A DNA stretch of 64,000 bases from Rhodanobacteraceae bacterium (GCA_016717705.1 JADKFD010000016.1:41200-105199); one strand, 5' to 3'; shown: positions 31,623 to 41,884, numbered from the stretch's first letter. Made by a program: numbers and translations. Notes: generated by a model from the letters alone, not told the origin.

Positions 31623-31817
31623 TCAGCCTTCGACCCGGACCAGATAGTTAACTTTGGCAATCAGGCCGCGCACGCTGGGACTGTCCTTCAGCTCGCGGAC
31701 CTGGTTCATGCGCTTCAGACCCAGGGCCTTCACGCACAGTCGGTGATTGGCCGGGGTGCTGTTCGGGCTCTTGAACAAGCGCACACGAATCATTCCGCTC
31801 GTGGATTCACTGCTCAT
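31623..31817 (-). CDS. rpmD: 50S ribosomal protein L30
   Basis: 64 residues. VRLFKSPNSTPANHRLCVKALGL and RGLIAKVNYLVRVE match the family. The ATG at 31817 overlaps the end of rpsE by 11 bases, a sign of translational coupling; the extra residues before MIRVRL match Xanthomonadales length. Confidence 0.95.
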   Translation of the reverse strand: MSSESTSGMIRVRLFKSPNSTPANHRLCVKALGLKRMNQVRELKDSPSVRGLIAKVNYLVRVEG

Positions 31818-32331
31818 TGGTCTTCCCCGTCAACTGATCCAAACGCTTGCCACGCTTGGCGGCGTAGTCCGAAGGAGCCGCCATGCGGGCCAGACCCTTG
31901 ACCGTCGCGCGCACCAGGTTGATCGGATTGCGCGAACCGAAGGCCTTGGCCAACACGTTCTGCACGCCAACCACCTCGAACACCGCGCGCATCGCGCCGC
32001 CGGCGATGACTCCGGTACCACCGGAGGCAGGCTGCATGTAGACCTTGGCCGCGCCGTGCGCGCCGTTGGTCGCGTACCACAGCGTGCCGGCGTTCAAACT
32101 GACCTTGACCATGTTGCGACGCGCGCGGTCCATGGCCTTGGAAATCGCGGCCGGCACCTCGCGAGCCTTGCCGTAGCCGATACCAACGCGGCCATTGCCG
32201 TCGCCCACTACCGTCAGCGCGGTGAAACCGAACTGCCGACCGCCCTTGACCACTTTGGCCACGCGGTTGACGGCCACCAGCTTTTCAAGCAGGCCATCGC
32301 TGCTCTCGTTATCTGTCGTCATGCTACTCAC
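31807..32331 (-). CDS. rpsE: 30S ribosomal protein S5
   Basis: 174 residues, fidelity protein of the 30S body. Conserved VNRVAKVVKGGRQFGFTALT and the GGTGVIAGGAMRAV loop. A second ATG three codons in (32322) is also possible. Confidence 0.97.
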   Translation of the reverse strand: MSSMTTDNESSDGLLEKLVAVNRVAKVVKGGRQFGFTALTVVGDGNGRVGIGYGKAREVPAAISKAMDRARRNMVKVSLNAGTLWYATNGAHGAAKVYMQPASGGTGVIAGGAMRAVFEVVGVQNVLAKAFGSRNPINLVRATVKGLARMAAPSDYAAKRGKRLDQLTGKTNEQ

Positions 32332-32364
32332 CTGAATAGGGTCGAGGGTTCGGCGGAGCCGTCC

Positions 32365-32727
32365 TCAGAACTGAAGACCACCCTCGCGGGCTGCGTCGGC
32401 CAGAGCCTGGATGCGCCCGTGATACTTGAATCCGGAACGGTCGAAGGCAACACGGTCCACACCTGCCGCCAGCGCCAGGCGTGCAATCGCACGACCCACC
32501 GCGGCAGCTGCCGTCTTGTTCTTCGTGCCGCCGAGTCCCTCGCGCACTTCTTTCTGCACCGTCGACGCGGCCGCCACGACGCCTGAACCGCCCGCCGCCA
32601 GCACCTGGGCGTAAATATGCTGCCCGGTTCGGTGTACGGTCAGCCGGGGAACCATCAGTTCCCGAATCCGATGCCGTGTCGACTGCGCCCTGCGCAACCG
32701 CGCTTCTTTCTTGTCCACTTTGGCCAT
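32365..32727 (-). CDS. rplR: 50S ribosomal protein L18
   Basis: 120 residues, 5S rRNA-binding. RLTVHRTGQHIYAQVL and the end KYHGRIQALADAAREGGLQF are typical. Confidence 0.97.
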   Translation of the reverse strand: MAKVDKKEARLRRAQSTRHRIRELMVPRLTVHRTGQHIYAQVLAAGGSGVVAAASTVQKEVREGLGGTKNKTAAAAVGRAIARLALAAGVDRVAFDRSGFKYHGRIQALADAAREGGLQF

Positions 32728-32766
32728 GACTATCTGTCCTTGCTTAATACCGGGCCGCGACCGAAA

Positions 32767-33294
32767 TCACGCCTTCTTGGCTTCCTTCAGGGTGATCTTC
32801 TCACCGCTGTAGCGCACGCCTTTACCCTTGTACGGTTCAGGCGGACGGAAGGCGCGAATCTTCGCGGCGACCTGTCCGACGGCCTGCTTGTCCGTACCCT
32901 TGATCAGAATTTCGGTCTGCGTCGGGGTTTCGATGCTGACGCCGGCCGGTACCTTGAACAGCACCGGATGCGAGAAGCCGAGCGTCAGATTGAGATCCGG
33001 ACCCTGCATGTTGGCGCGGTAACCCACGCCGACCAACTCCAGCTTGCGCTGATACCCGGTATTCACGCCGGTCACCAGGTTTGCCAGCAATGCGCGCAGC
33101 GTGCCCGCCATTGCGTCATTCGCCAGCGCGGCAGGTGCCACGTTGACCGTCGAGCCTTCGATCGAGACACTCACGCCAGCGGGCTGACCCACGGACAGCG
33201 TGCCCTTCGGACCCTTGACCGCGATCGATCCGTCTTTCGCCGTCATCTCGACGCCCTTCGGCAACGAAATCGGCATTTTAGCTACACGAGACAT
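32767..33294 (-). CDS. rplF: 50S ribosomal protein L6
   Basis: 175 residues with the duplicated L6 fold. The C-terminal signature PPEPYKGKGVRYSGE is intact. It binds 23S rRNA near the factor-binding site. Confidence 0.97.
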   Translation of the reverse strand: MSRVAKMPISLPKGVEMTAKDGSIAVKGPKGTLSVGQPAGVSVSIEGSTVNVAPAALANDAMAGTLRALLANLVTGVNTGYQRKLELVGVGYRANMQGPDLNLTLGFSHPVLFKVPAGVSIETPTQTEILIKGTDKQAVGQVAAKIRAFRPPEPYKGKGVRYSGEKITLKEAKKA

Positions 33295-33309
33295 GATCCA
33301 CTCCTGACC

Positions 33310-33708
33310 TTAGGCCACCAGGCACAGCACTTCGCCGCCGAGACCCTCGGCGCGCGCCTTCGCGTCCGTCATCAGACCCTTGGAGGTCGAGACGATTGCG
33401 ATACCGAGACCGCCCAGCACCTTCGGCAATGCATCATTGCCACGGTACTTGCGCAATCCCGGGCGGCTGACGCGATCGAGCTTCTCGATCACCGGACGTC
33501 CCTGGAAATACTTGAGCTTCAAGCTCATGACGCGCTTGCCGACACCGGCTTCGGAATTGGCGACGTCTTCGATGTAACCTTCGTCCTTCAGCAGTTGGGC
33601 GATCGCGAACTTCACACGCGATGCCGGCATCTGCACGGTCGGTTTGCCCATGGATTGCGCATTACGGATGCGCGTCAACATGTCGGCGATTGGATCGGTC
33701 ATGCTCAT
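33310..33708 (-). CDS. rpsH: 30S ribosomal protein S8
   Basis: 132 residues. Starts MSMTDPIADMLTRIRNAQ and ends with the signature STSKGLMTDAKARAEGLGGE. In E. coli, S8 represses the spc operon. A second ATG two codons in is possible. Confidence 0.97.
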   Translation of the reverse strand: MSMTDPIADMLTRIRNAQSMGKPTVQMPASRVKFAIAQLLKDEGYIEDVANSEAGVGKRVMSLKLKYFQGRPVIEKLDRVSRPGLRKYRGNDALPKVLGGLGIAIVSTSKGLMTDAKARAEGLGGEVLCLVA

Positions 33709-33733
33709 GGCGATTACCTGATTCTAAGAATTC

Positions 33734-34039
33734 TTACCAACTGGCCTTACGCAGACCCGGGACATCGCCACGCATGGTTGCTTCGCGCAGCTTGTTACGG
33801 CCGAGACCAAACTTGCGGTAGTAGCCGCGCGGGCGACCAGACAGAGCGCAACGATTGCGCTGGCGACTGGGGCTCGAGTCACGCGGCAGCTTCTGCAGCT
33901 TCGCCTGCGCTTCCATCTTTTCATCGTACGACGCGGTCAGGCTCGAAATGACAGCCTTGAGCTCGATGCGCTTTGCACCGTACCGCTTGGCCAGCTTCTC
34001 GCGCTTGATCTCGCGATTTACCATCGACGTCTTCGCCAT
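33734..34039 (-). CDS. rpsN: 30S ribosomal protein S14
   Basis: 101 residues, the long zinc-free form without a CxxC motif. The conserved C-terminal part RNRCALSGRPRGYYRKFGLG is present. Confidence 0.97.
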   Translation of the reverse strand: MAKTSMVNREIKREKLAKRYGAKRIELKAVISSLTASYDEKMEAQAKLQKLPRDSSPSRQRNRCALSGRPRGYYRKFGLGRNKLREATMRGDVPGLRKASW

Positions 34040-34061
34040 GGAGTTCTCCTAATCGGCGCGA

Positions 34062-34604
34062 TCAGTTACGGAACGGGAAGCCGAAGGCCTCCAGGAGTGC
34101 TTTCGCTTCCTGGTCGGTCTTGGCGGTGGTGGTGAAGCAGATATCCATGCCGCGGAGCGCGTCGACCTGGTCGAAATCGATCTCGGGGAAGATGATCTGT
34201 TCCTTGACGCCGAAGTTGTAGTTGCCGCGGCCATCAAAGGCGCGACCCGACAATCCACGGAAGTCACGGACACGCGGCAAGGCAACGTTCACCAGACGAT
34301 CGAGAAACTCGAACATGCGGCTGCGGCGCAGCGTGACCTTGCAGCCGATCGGCCAGCCGTCGCGGATCTTGAAGGTGGCGATGGACTTCTTCGCCAGCGT
34401 CGTGATCGGCTTCTGACCGGCGATCTTGGTCATGTCGTCGACCGCGTTCTCCAGGATCTTCTTGTTGCCCACAGCCTCGCCGACGCCCATGTTCAGCGTA
34501 ATCTTGACCAGACGCGGAACCTGCATCGGGTTGCTGTAGCCGAACTTCTGGGTCAAAGTCGGAACCACAGTCTCGCGGTAAAACGATTCGAGTCTCGCGC
34601 TCAC
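34062..34604 (-). CDS. rplE: 50S ribosomal protein L5
   Basis: 180 residues, binds 5S rRNA and contacts the P site. I chose GTG at 34604 (VSARLESFYRETVVPTL) with GAGGT just upstream. The longer frame from 34712 is the shadow of rplX. It starts 10 bp after the rplX stop. Confidence 0.95.
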   Translation of the reverse strand: MSARLESFYRETVVPTLTQKFGYSNPMQVPRLVKITLNMGVGEAVGNKKILENAVDDMTKIAGQKPITTLAKKSIATFKIRDGWPIGCKVTLRRSRMFEFLDRLVNVALPRVRDFRGLSGRAFDGRGNYNFGVKEQIIFPEIDFDQVDALRGMDICFTTTAKTDQEAKALLEAFGFPFRN

Positions 34605-34614
34605 AGCCTGCACC

Positions 34615-34947
34615 TCAAACAATGTCGATGACTTCGCCCGTGGAGCGGTACACGCGGACCTTGTGCTCCACACCGGCGTCGTTCTTGATGGTCTTGAAAC
34701 CGACCTTGTCACCCTTCTGGGTCTTCGGGTTCAACACCATCACGTTCGACGCATCAATGGATGCCTCGCGCTCGATGATGCCGCCCGGTTGGTTCGCCTG
34801 GGGATTGGCCTTGGTATGGCGCTTCACCACAGCGACGTTCTCGACAAACACACGACCTTCTTCGGTAACGCGAGTGACTGCGCCCTTGCGGCCCTTGTCC
34901 TTGCCTGCGATCACGACTACCTGATCGCCTTTACGGATGCGCTTCAT
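34615..34947 (-). CDS. rplX: 50S ribosomal protein L24
   Basis: 110 residues with the KOW motif at the N-terminus (GDQVVVIAGKDKGRKGAVTRV). An early assembly initiator of the 50S subunit. Confidence 0.97.
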   Translation of the reverse strand: MKRIRKGDQVVVIAGKDKGRKGAVTRVTEEGRVFVENVAVVKRHTKANPQANQPGGIIEREASIDASNVMVLNPKTQKGDKVGFKTIKNDAGVEHKVRVYRSTGEVIDIV

Positions 34948-34957
34948 GCCGGAATCC

Positions 34958-35326
34958 TCAAAGCACTTCGGGAGCCAACGACACGATCTTCATGAACCGC
35001 TCGGAGCGCAATTCGCGCGTGACCGGTCCAAAGATGCGAGTGCCAATCGGCTCAAGTTTGTTGTTCAGCAACACGGCGGCATTGCCGTCAAACCGCAGCA
35101 GCGAGCCATCGGGGCGACGCACACCCTTGCGGGTACGCACGACGACTGCGTCGTAAACTTCGCCCTTCTTGACCTTGCCGCGCGGGATGGCGTCACGCAC
35201 CGACACCTTGATGACATCACCGATATTGGCGTAGCGACGATGGCTGCCGCCCAACACCTTGATGCACATCAGTTCCTTTGCGCCGCTGTTGTCCGCTGCG
35301 GCAAGCGTGCTCTGCATCTGGATCAT
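34958..35326 (-). CDS. rplN: 50S ribosomal protein L14
   Basis: 122 residues. MIQMQSTLAAADNSGAKELM and the end MKIVSLAPEVL are characteristic. It takes part in intersubunit bridges. Confidence 0.98.
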   Translation of the reverse strand: MIQMQSTLAAADNSGAKELMCIKVLGGSHRRYANIGDVIKVSVRDAIPRGKVKKGEVYDAVVVRTRKGVRRPDGSLLRFDGNAAVLLNNKLEPIGTRIFGPVTRELRSERFMKIVSLAPEVL

Positions 35327-35340
35327 GAGATGGTCTCCTG

Positions 35341-35613
35341 TTACTCGCCAGCGCGGCGCACGATCTCGGTGACCGAGTAGCTCTTGGTCTTGGAGATCGG
35401 ACGGCAGGATGTGATGGTGACGGTGTCGCCTTCACGCGCGCCGAGCTCATCGTGAGCATGGAACTTGGTCGACCGGCGGATGTACTTGCCGTAGACGCCG
35501 TGGCGAACCTGACGCTCGACCAGTACGGTAACGGTCTTCTGCATCTTGTCGCTGACGACCACGCCAACCAGCGGGCGCGCCTTCTTGGTGCTTTCTGTCT
35601 GCTGCTCGCTCAT
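35341..35613 (-). CDS. rpsQ: 30S ribosomal protein S17
   Basis: 90 residues, primary 16S rRNA binder. Conserved GVVVSDKMQKTVTVLVER and the CRPISKTKSYSVTEIV end. Confidence 0.97.
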   Translation of the reverse strand: MSEQQTESTKKARPLVGVVVSDKMQKTVTVLVERQVRHGVYGKYIRRSTKFHAHDELGAREGDTVTITSCRPISKTKSYSVTEIVRRAGE

Positions 35614-35616
35614 GGC

Positions 35617-35814
35617 TTAACCCTTGCGCTCGATCTCGGCGATGACGGTCTTCACTCGTGCAACGTCGCGACGTACACGCTTGATCTGATGAAGCTGGGT
35701 CTGCTGACCCTGACCGCGCTGCATCCGCAGGTTGAACTGCTCCTGACGCAGACCGAGGAGCTGATCCTTCAGCTCGGCGATCGACTTGTTACGAAGTTCA
35801 CTGGCATTCATCAC
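35617..35814 (-). CDS. rpmC: 50S ribosomal protein L29
   Basis: 65 residues, at the tunnel exit where SRP and trigger factor dock. The start MMNASELRNKS leaves a 4-base overlap with the rplP stop; the second ATG (35811) is equally possible. Confidence 0.96.
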   Translation of the reverse strand: MMNASELRNKSIAELKDQLLGLRQEQFNLRMQRGQGQQTQLHQIKRVRRDVARVKTVIAEIERKG

Positions 35815-36224
35815 AGCACCGAGCGGGTAACAAAAATGGTCTTCACGGAGAGCTTCGCCGCGGCCAGCGCCATGGCTTCGCGCGCCTGGGCCTCGGTAAC
35901 GCCTTCCATCTCGTAAATCATCCGACCCGGCTGGATCTGGGCGACGTAGTACTCGACGCTACCCTTGCCGTTACCCATGCGGACTTCGATGGGCTTCTTG
36001 CTGATCGGCTTGTCGGGGAACACGCGGATCCACAACTTTCCGCCACGCTTGACGAAGCGGGAAATGGTGCGGCGGGCGGCTTCGATCTGGCGTGCGGTCA
36101 ATTGACCGTGCTCGACAGCTTTCAGGCCGTACTCGCCGAAACTGACTTTATTCGCGACAAATGCCAGGCCGTTGTTGCGGCCCTTTTGCATCTTGCGATA
36201 TTTGGTTCGTGCAGGTTGCAGCAT
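35811..36224 (-). CDS. rplP: 50S ribosomal protein L16
   Basis: 137 residues. Conserved MLQPARTKYRKMQKGRN and RMGNGKGSVEYYVAQIQPG. It sits near the A-site tRNA elbow. Confidence 0.98.
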   Translation of the reverse strand: MLQPARTKYRKMQKGRNNGLAFVANKVSFGEYGLKAVEHGQLTARQIEAARRTISRFVKRGGKLWIRVFPDKPISKKPIEVRMGNGKGSVEYYVAQIQPGRMIYEMEGVTEAQAREAMALAAAKLSVKTIFVTRSVL

Positions 36225-36238
36225 GGCTTAAGGACTCC

Positions 36239-36916
36239 TTACTTCGCCTGCGAGCGCTCGGCCTTGGAATCGGCCTGAGGCGCATGAAGATCGAACACGT
36301 CGCCGCGGTATACCCACACCTTGACGCCGATGATGCCGTACTGCGTCTTCGCCTCGGCGAACCCGTAATCGATATCGGCACGCAAGGTGTGCAGCGGAAC
36401 GCGACCCTCGCGATACCACTCGGAGCGGGCGATTTCGGCGCCGTTCAGACGACCGGCGACGCTCACCTTGACCCCAAGTGCGCCCAGGCGCAGCGCATTC
36501 TGCACCGCGCGCTTCATCGCGCGGCGGAACATGATGCGGCGCTCGAGCTGCTGGGTGATCGACTCGGCCACCAGCTGCGCATCGAGCTCCGGCTTGCGGA
36601 TCTCGGAGACATTGACGTGCGTCGGCACGCCCATGATCTCGGAAACCTCCTTGCGCAGCTTCTCGATGTCCTCGCCCTTCTTGCCGATGACCACACCCGG
36701 ACGCGCCGAGAAGATGGTCAGTCGCGCGGTCTTGGCCGGACGCTCGATCTGGATCTTGCTGATGCCCGCCTGGCTCAACCGACTCTTCAGGTACTCTCGC
36801 ACCTTGAGATCGGCGATCAGGTAGTCAGCGAATTCCTTGCGACCGGCGTACCACTTCGAATTCCAGTCGCGGGAAATCCCGAGGCGGATACCAATTGGAT
36901 TGACTTTATGACCCAT
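36239..36916 (-). CDS. rpsC: 30S ribosomal protein S3
   Basis: 225 residues with a KH RNA-binding domain (VVIGKKGEDIEKLRKEV). Part of the mRNA entry helicase with S4 and S5. The start MGHKVNPIGIRLGI is conserved. Confidence 0.98.
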   Translation of the reverse strand: MGHKVNPIGIRLGISRDWNSKWYAGRKEFADYLIADLKVREYLKSRLSQAGISKIQIERPAKTARLTIFSARPGVVIGKKGEDIEKLRKEVSEIMGVPTHVNVSEIRKPELDAQLVAESITQQLERRIMFRRAMKRAVQNALRLGALGVKVSVAGRLNGAEIARSEWYREGRVPLHTLRADIDYGFAEAKTQYGIIGVKVWVYRGDVFDLHAPQADSKAERSQAK

Positions 36917-36926
36917 TTTTAGATCC

Positions 36927-37268
36927 TCAGTCCGCTCGGCCGTCGCCGACGATCACGGTGATATGGCTGGTACGCTTGATGATGCGATTGCCACGGCCCT
37001 TGGCTCGGGCGTGCATCCGCTTCAACTGCGGGCCCTCATCAACGTGGATCGTCGTGACCTTCAACTCGTCAACGTCGGCTCCGAGGTTGTTTTCGGCGTT
37101 GGAAACCGCCGACAACAGCACCTTGCGGATCATCCCGGCAGCCTTCTTCGGGCTGAAGGTGAGCAGCTGCGCAGCCCGACCCACGGCCAAGCCGCGAACC
37201 TGGTCGGCCACGAGGCGGGCCTTCTGTGGCGAGATTCTCGCCGTACGCAAAATTGCACGCGCTTGCAT
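36927..37268 (-). CDS. rplV: 50S ribosomal protein L22
   Basis: 113 residues. The start MQARAILRTARISPQKARLV at 37268 lies just after rpsS; the longer open frame is a shadow. The tunnel-loop region MHARAKGRGNRIIKRTSHI shows no deletion of the macrolide-resistance type. Confidence 0.96.
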   Translation of the reverse strand: MQARAILRTARISPQKARLVADQVRGLAVGRAAQLLTFSPKKAAGMIRKVLLSAVSNAENNLGADVDELKVTTIHVDEGPQLKRMHARAKGRGNRIIKRTSHITVIVGDGRAD

Positions 37269-37270
37269 GA

Positions 37271-37546
37271 TTACCTTCCTGCCTTCTTGTCGCCAGAGTG
37301 GCCCTTGAAGGTGCGCGTCGGCGCGAACTCTCCAAGCTTGTGGCCCACCATGTTCTCGTTGACCATCACCGGAACGTGCTGGCGACCGTTGTGCACCGCA
37401 ATCGTCAGACCCACCATTTCCGGCAGGATCATCGAACGGCGCGACCACGTCTTGATCGGCTTTTTGCTGTTCCCGGCAGCGGCAACCTCGACCTTCTTGA
37501 GAAGGTGCAGGTCGGCGAAGGGGCCTTTTTTCAATGAACGCGACAT
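37271..37546 (-). CDS. rpsS: 30S ribosomal protein S19
   Basis: 91 residues. MSRSLKKGPFADLHLL and GHKLGEFAPTRTFKGH are invariant features of S19 in the 30S head. Confidence 0.98.
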   Translation of the reverse strand: MSRSLKKGPFADLHLLKKVEVAAAGNSKKPIKTWSRRSMILPEMVGLTIAVHNGRQHVPVMVNENMVGHKLGEFAPTRTFKGHSGDKKAGR

Positions 37547-37563
37547 GATCCGTTAGTCCCTAA

Positions 37564-38391
37564 TCAGCCGTTGCGACGACGCACGATGAAGACACTGGTC
37601 CGCTTGTTCTTGCGGGTCTTGTAGCCCTTGGACGGCGTACCCCACGGCGAAACCGGGTGCGGATTGCCCTGACCGGAGCGGCCTTCGCCACCACCGTGCG
37701 GGTGATCCACCGGGTTCATCGCGGCGCCACGTACAGTCGGCTTGATACCGCGCCAGCGACTTGCGCCAGCCTTGCCCAGCTGTTCCAGGTTGTGCTCGGA
37801 GTTCGACACTTCGCCGACGCAGGCGCGGCAGTCGGCCGGCACCTTGCGCATTTCGCCGGAGCGCAGGCGCAGCGTGGCATAACCCTGCTCGCGAGCCACC
37901 AACTGGGCGGATGCACCGGCAGAACGCGCGATCTGCGCACCCTTGCCCGGCTTCATCTCGACGCAATGGACGGTGCTACCAATCGGCATGTTGCGCAGCG
38001 GCAGGCAATTGCCATTCTTGATCGGCGCATCGCGGCCGCTCAGGATGGCGTCACCGACCTTCGCACCCTTCGGCGCGATGATGTAGCGACGCTCTCCGTC
38101 GATAAACAGCAGCAGCGCGATGTGCGCGGTGCGGTTCGGATCGTATTCCAGGCGCTCGATCTGGGCGGCGATGCCGTCCTTGTCGCGCTTGAAATCGATC
38201 AGGCGGTAGTGTTGACGTGAACCACCGCCGCGATGACGCGTGGTGATGCGACCGTGATGGTTGCGACCACCGGTCTTGTCCTGCGGCTCGGTCAACGGGG
38301 CGTAAGGGTCACCCTTGTACAACTCGGGCGAAACCACCTTGACAACACCGCGACGGCCGGGAGAAGTTGGATTTACTTTGATCAAAGGCAT
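37564..38391 (-). CDS. rplB: 50S ribosomal protein L2
   Basis: 275 residues, required for subunit association and peptidyl-transferase activity. The key histidine region GAAMNPVDHPHGGGEGR is intact. ATG at 38391 (MPLIKVNPTSPGRRGV) is preferred over the 16-codon longer frame. Confidence 0.98.
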   Translation of the reverse strand: MPLIKVNPTSPGRRGVVKVVSPELYKGDPYAPLTEPQDKTGGRNHHGRITTRHRGGGSRQHYRLIDFKRDKDGIAAQIERLEYDPNRTAHIALLLFIDGERRYIIAPKGAKVGDAILSGRDAPIKNGNCLPLRNMPIGSTVHCVEMKPGKGAQIARSAGASAQLVAREQGYATLRLRSGEMRKVPADCRACVGEVSNSEHNLEQLGKAGASRWRGIKPTVRGAAMNPVDHPHGGGEGRSGQGNPHPVSPWGTPSKGYKTRKNKRTSVFIVRRRNG

Positions 38392-38404
38392 GATCGACTT
38401 CCTC

Positions 38405-38710
38405 TTAGCCCTGTGCGCCGAATTCGATGGACTGACCATCGGCCAGCGTCACATACGCCTTGCGCCAATCAGCGCGCTTACCCGAACGACCGCGAAAGCC
38501 CTTGGTCTTGCCCTTGACGTTCAGCACCTGCACGCCTTCGACCTTCACCTTGAACAGCGTCTCGACCGCAGCCTTGACGTCCTGCTTGGTGGCCATCGTG
38601 GCAACCTCGAAGACGTACTGATTGTGATCAGCCTGGATGCGCGCCGTCTTTTCAGAAATGCGCGGCGCAATCAGCACCGACAGCAAACGTTCGTTGCTCA
38701 CGACAGCCAC
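38405..38710 (-). CDS. rplW: 50S ribosomal protein L23
   Basis: 101 residues, docking site for trigger factor and SRP at the exit tunnel. LIAPRISEKTARIQADHNQY is typical. Its start lies inside the last codons of rplD (13-base overlap), indicating coupled translation. Confidence 0.97.
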   Translation of the reverse strand: MAVVSNERLLSVLIAPRISEKTARIQADHNQYVFEVATMATKQDVKAAVETLFKVKVEGVQVLNVKGKTKGFRGRSGKRADWRKAYVTLADGQSIEFGAQG

Positions 38711-39297
38711 TCCTCGATCTTCTTGACCGCATCGACCGTCAGCACCAGGTTGTGAGTGCCGACCAGGCTCGCGGGATTCAGGCCGTGCACATCGACCACA
38801 TGCACGTGCGGAATATTGCGTGCGGCGAGGTAAGAGGCTTCGCTGACCTCAGCCGCGACAAATGTCGCGCTGCTGACACCGAGCTCAGCCAGCTTGGCCA
38901 TGAAATGCTTGGTCTTCGGTGCGGCAATTTCCAGCGCGGAGATGACCTTGACCCGATCCTGACGAATCAGCTCGGACAGGATCGCCTGCATGGCGCCGCG
39001 GTACATCTTGCGATTGACCTTCTGCGCGAAGCTGCGCGGGCTGGCGGCAAACGCACGGCCACCGCCGACGAAGATCGGAGCGCGGTAGTCGCCGTGACGA
39101 GCGCCGCCGCCCTTCTGCTTCTTGAACTTCTTGGTGGTACCGGACATCTGCGAGCGCGTCTTCTGCGCCTTGGTGCCGGAGCGACCCGCGTTACGATACG
39201 CGGTCACCACCTGGTGGATCAGCGCCTCCGAGTACGGGCGGTTGAACACCACCTCGGAGACCTGCATCGGGCTTCCGCCCACGACATTGAGTTCCAT
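38698..39297 (-). CDS. rplD: 50S ribosomal protein L4
   Basis: About 199 residues. In E. coli, L4 also represses the S10 operon. The tunnel loop KFKKQKGGGARHGDYRAPIF is present. The start may be ATG at 39297 (MELNVVGGSP) or two codons earlier at 39303. Confidence 0.96.
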   Translation of the reverse strand: MELNVVGGSPMQVSEVVFNRPYSEALIHQVVTAYRNAGRSGTKAQKTRSQMSGTTKKFKKQKGGGARHGDYRAPIFVGGGRAFAASPRSFAQKVNRKMYRGAMQAILSELIRQDRVKVISALEIAAPKTKHFMAKLAELGVSSATFVAAEVSEASYLAARNIPHVHVVDVHGLNPASLVGTHNLVLTVDAVKKIEEWLS

Positions 39298-39306
39298 GGT
39301 CATTCC

Positions 39307-39951
39307 TCAGCGTCCCTTCGAAGCCGGGCGCACGACGACGTCACCGCCGGGAGCACCCGGAATGGCGCCGCGCACCAGCAACAAATTGCGCTCGACGTCG
39401 ACGCGCACGACCTGCAGGTTCTGCACGGTCTCGTTGGCGTTACCCATGTGGCCCGCCATTTTCTTGCCCTTGAACACGCGGCCCGGGGTCTGGCGCTGGC
39501 CGATGGAACCCGGCGAGCGATGACTCAACGAGTTACCGTGGGTGGCGTCGCCCATCGAGAAGTTCCAGCGCTTGATGGTGCCGGCGAAGCCCTTGCCGCG
39601 CGTCACGCCGGACACATCGACGATCTGGCCGGCGCTGAACACGACATCCGCCGTGATCTCTGCACCGAGCTGATACTTGCCGACGTCGTCCGCATTGAGG
39701 CGGAATTCCCAGAGACCGCGACCGGCGCCGGTCTTCGCCTTGGCGAAGTGACCCGCTTTCGGCTTGCTGACCAGGGCGGCGCGCTTGCTGCCGGTGGTGA
39801 CCTGAATGGCGTCGTAGCCATCGTTGTCGCGGGTCTTCACCTGGGTGACGCGATTTGCTTCGACTTCGATCACGGACACTGGCACGGACTCGCCGTTCTC
39901 AGTGAAGACTCGTGACATGCCGCATTTGCGGCCGACTATTCCGATTGTCAT
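39307..39951 (-). CDS. rplC: 50S ribosomal protein L3
   Basis: 214 residues. The central signature ATHGNSLSHRSPGSIGQRQ includes the glutamine that is methylated in many bacteria. Lines the peptidyl-transferase region. Confidence 0.98.
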   Translation of the reverse strand: MTIGIVGRKCGMSRVFTENGESVPVSVIEVEANRVTQVKTRDNDGYDAIQVTTGSKRAALVSKPKAGHFAKAKTGAGRGLWEFRLNADDVGKYQLGAEITADVVFSAGQIVDVSGVTRGKGFAGTIKRWNFSMGDATHGNSLSHRSPGSIGQRQTPGRVFKGKKMAGHMGNANETVQNLQVVRVDVERNLLLVRGAIPGAPGGDVVVRPASKGR

Positions 39952-39970
39952 GTCTGCTGTCCTCGACGCT

Positions 39971-40285
39971 TCAGTAGAGCTTGATCTGAACGTCGACGCC
40001 GGCAGCCAGGTCGAGCTTCATCAGCGCGTCCACGGTCTTGTCGTTGGGGTCGACGATATCCATCACACGCTTGTGCGTGCGCGTCTCGTACTGATCCCGC
40101 GCGTCCTTGTCGACGTGCGGAGACACGAGCACCGTATAGCGCTCGATCTTGGTGGGCAGAGGAATGGGACCACGGACCTGCGCACCCGTGCGCTTGGCCG
40201 TTTCGACAATCTCGCTGGCGGAACGGTCGATCAAACGATGATCGAACGCCTTCAGCCGAATACGAATTCGCTGTTGCTGTGCCAT
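39971..40285 (-). CDS. rpsJ: 30S ribosomal protein S10
   Basis: 104 residues. S10 also binds NusB in antitermination and couples to NusG. IRIRLKAFDHRLIDRSASEI is typical. First gene of the S10-spc-alpha transcript, with a promoter about 110 bp upstream. Confidence 0.98.
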   Translation of the reverse strand: MAQQQRIRIRLKAFDHRLIDRSASEIVETAKRTGAQVRGPIPLPTKIERYTVLVSPHVDKDARDQYETRTHKRVMDIVDPNDKTVDALMKLDLAAGVDVQIKLY

Positions 40286-40401
40286 TGTTTCTCTCCGTAG
40301 CGGTGTTCACGCCGAGCAGTTCGCCCGATCGCCACATCCTTGAGCCTGCGCCCCACCGCCGATGTTTGTTCCCACTCGCAAAGCGAGCAAGAGGGCCGCG
40401 G

Positions 40402-40430
40402 ACTATACTCCGCGGCATTTCAAATTCCAA
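40402..40430 (-). promoter_or_regulatory. Putative promoter of the S10 operon
   Basis: Minus-strand TTGGAA (40430-40425) and TATAGT (40407-40402) are separated by exactly 17 bases. The -10 box sits inside a CCGCGG...CCGCGG palindrome. The predicted transcript start near 40395 leaves a 110-base leader before rpsJ. Confidence 0.65.
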
Positions 40431-40525
40431 CCCCTTTTCCGAATCGTTTAGCTTCGGTTAAAGGAACTTATCGGAAGCCGCCTCCTGGCAGCGTTCCGCA
40501 CGTACGCCACATCTACAGCAAGATC

Positions 40526-40659
40526 AAAGCGGGGCAAGGGTCAGGGGGCAGGGGCCGAACCTCGGCGCACTGCCTGCCCATGACGCGACCTGTTGCTCTA
40601 CCACTCCTCACCGCCGGACCGTGTCGCAAGGTCCGGCCCCTGCCCCTTGCCCCGCTTTT
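40526..40659. repeat. G-rich inverted-repeat element in the tuf-rpsJ gap
   Basis: AAAGCGGGGCAAGGG followed by GGGGGCAGGGGCCG (40526-40557) faces its complement CGGCCCCTGCCCCTTGCCCCGCTTTT (40634-40659). Inside lies a smaller hairpin, CCGGACC/GGTCCGG (40615-40636). The rest of the 408-bp gap between tuf and rpsJ contains the S10 promoter and nothing else I can support. It may act as a terminator or boundary between the two operons. Confidence 0.7.
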
Positions 40660-40693
40660 GCGCACTCACCGCGCAAACGGGGGCAACCATCAG

Positions 40694-41884
<1,191 letters not shown>

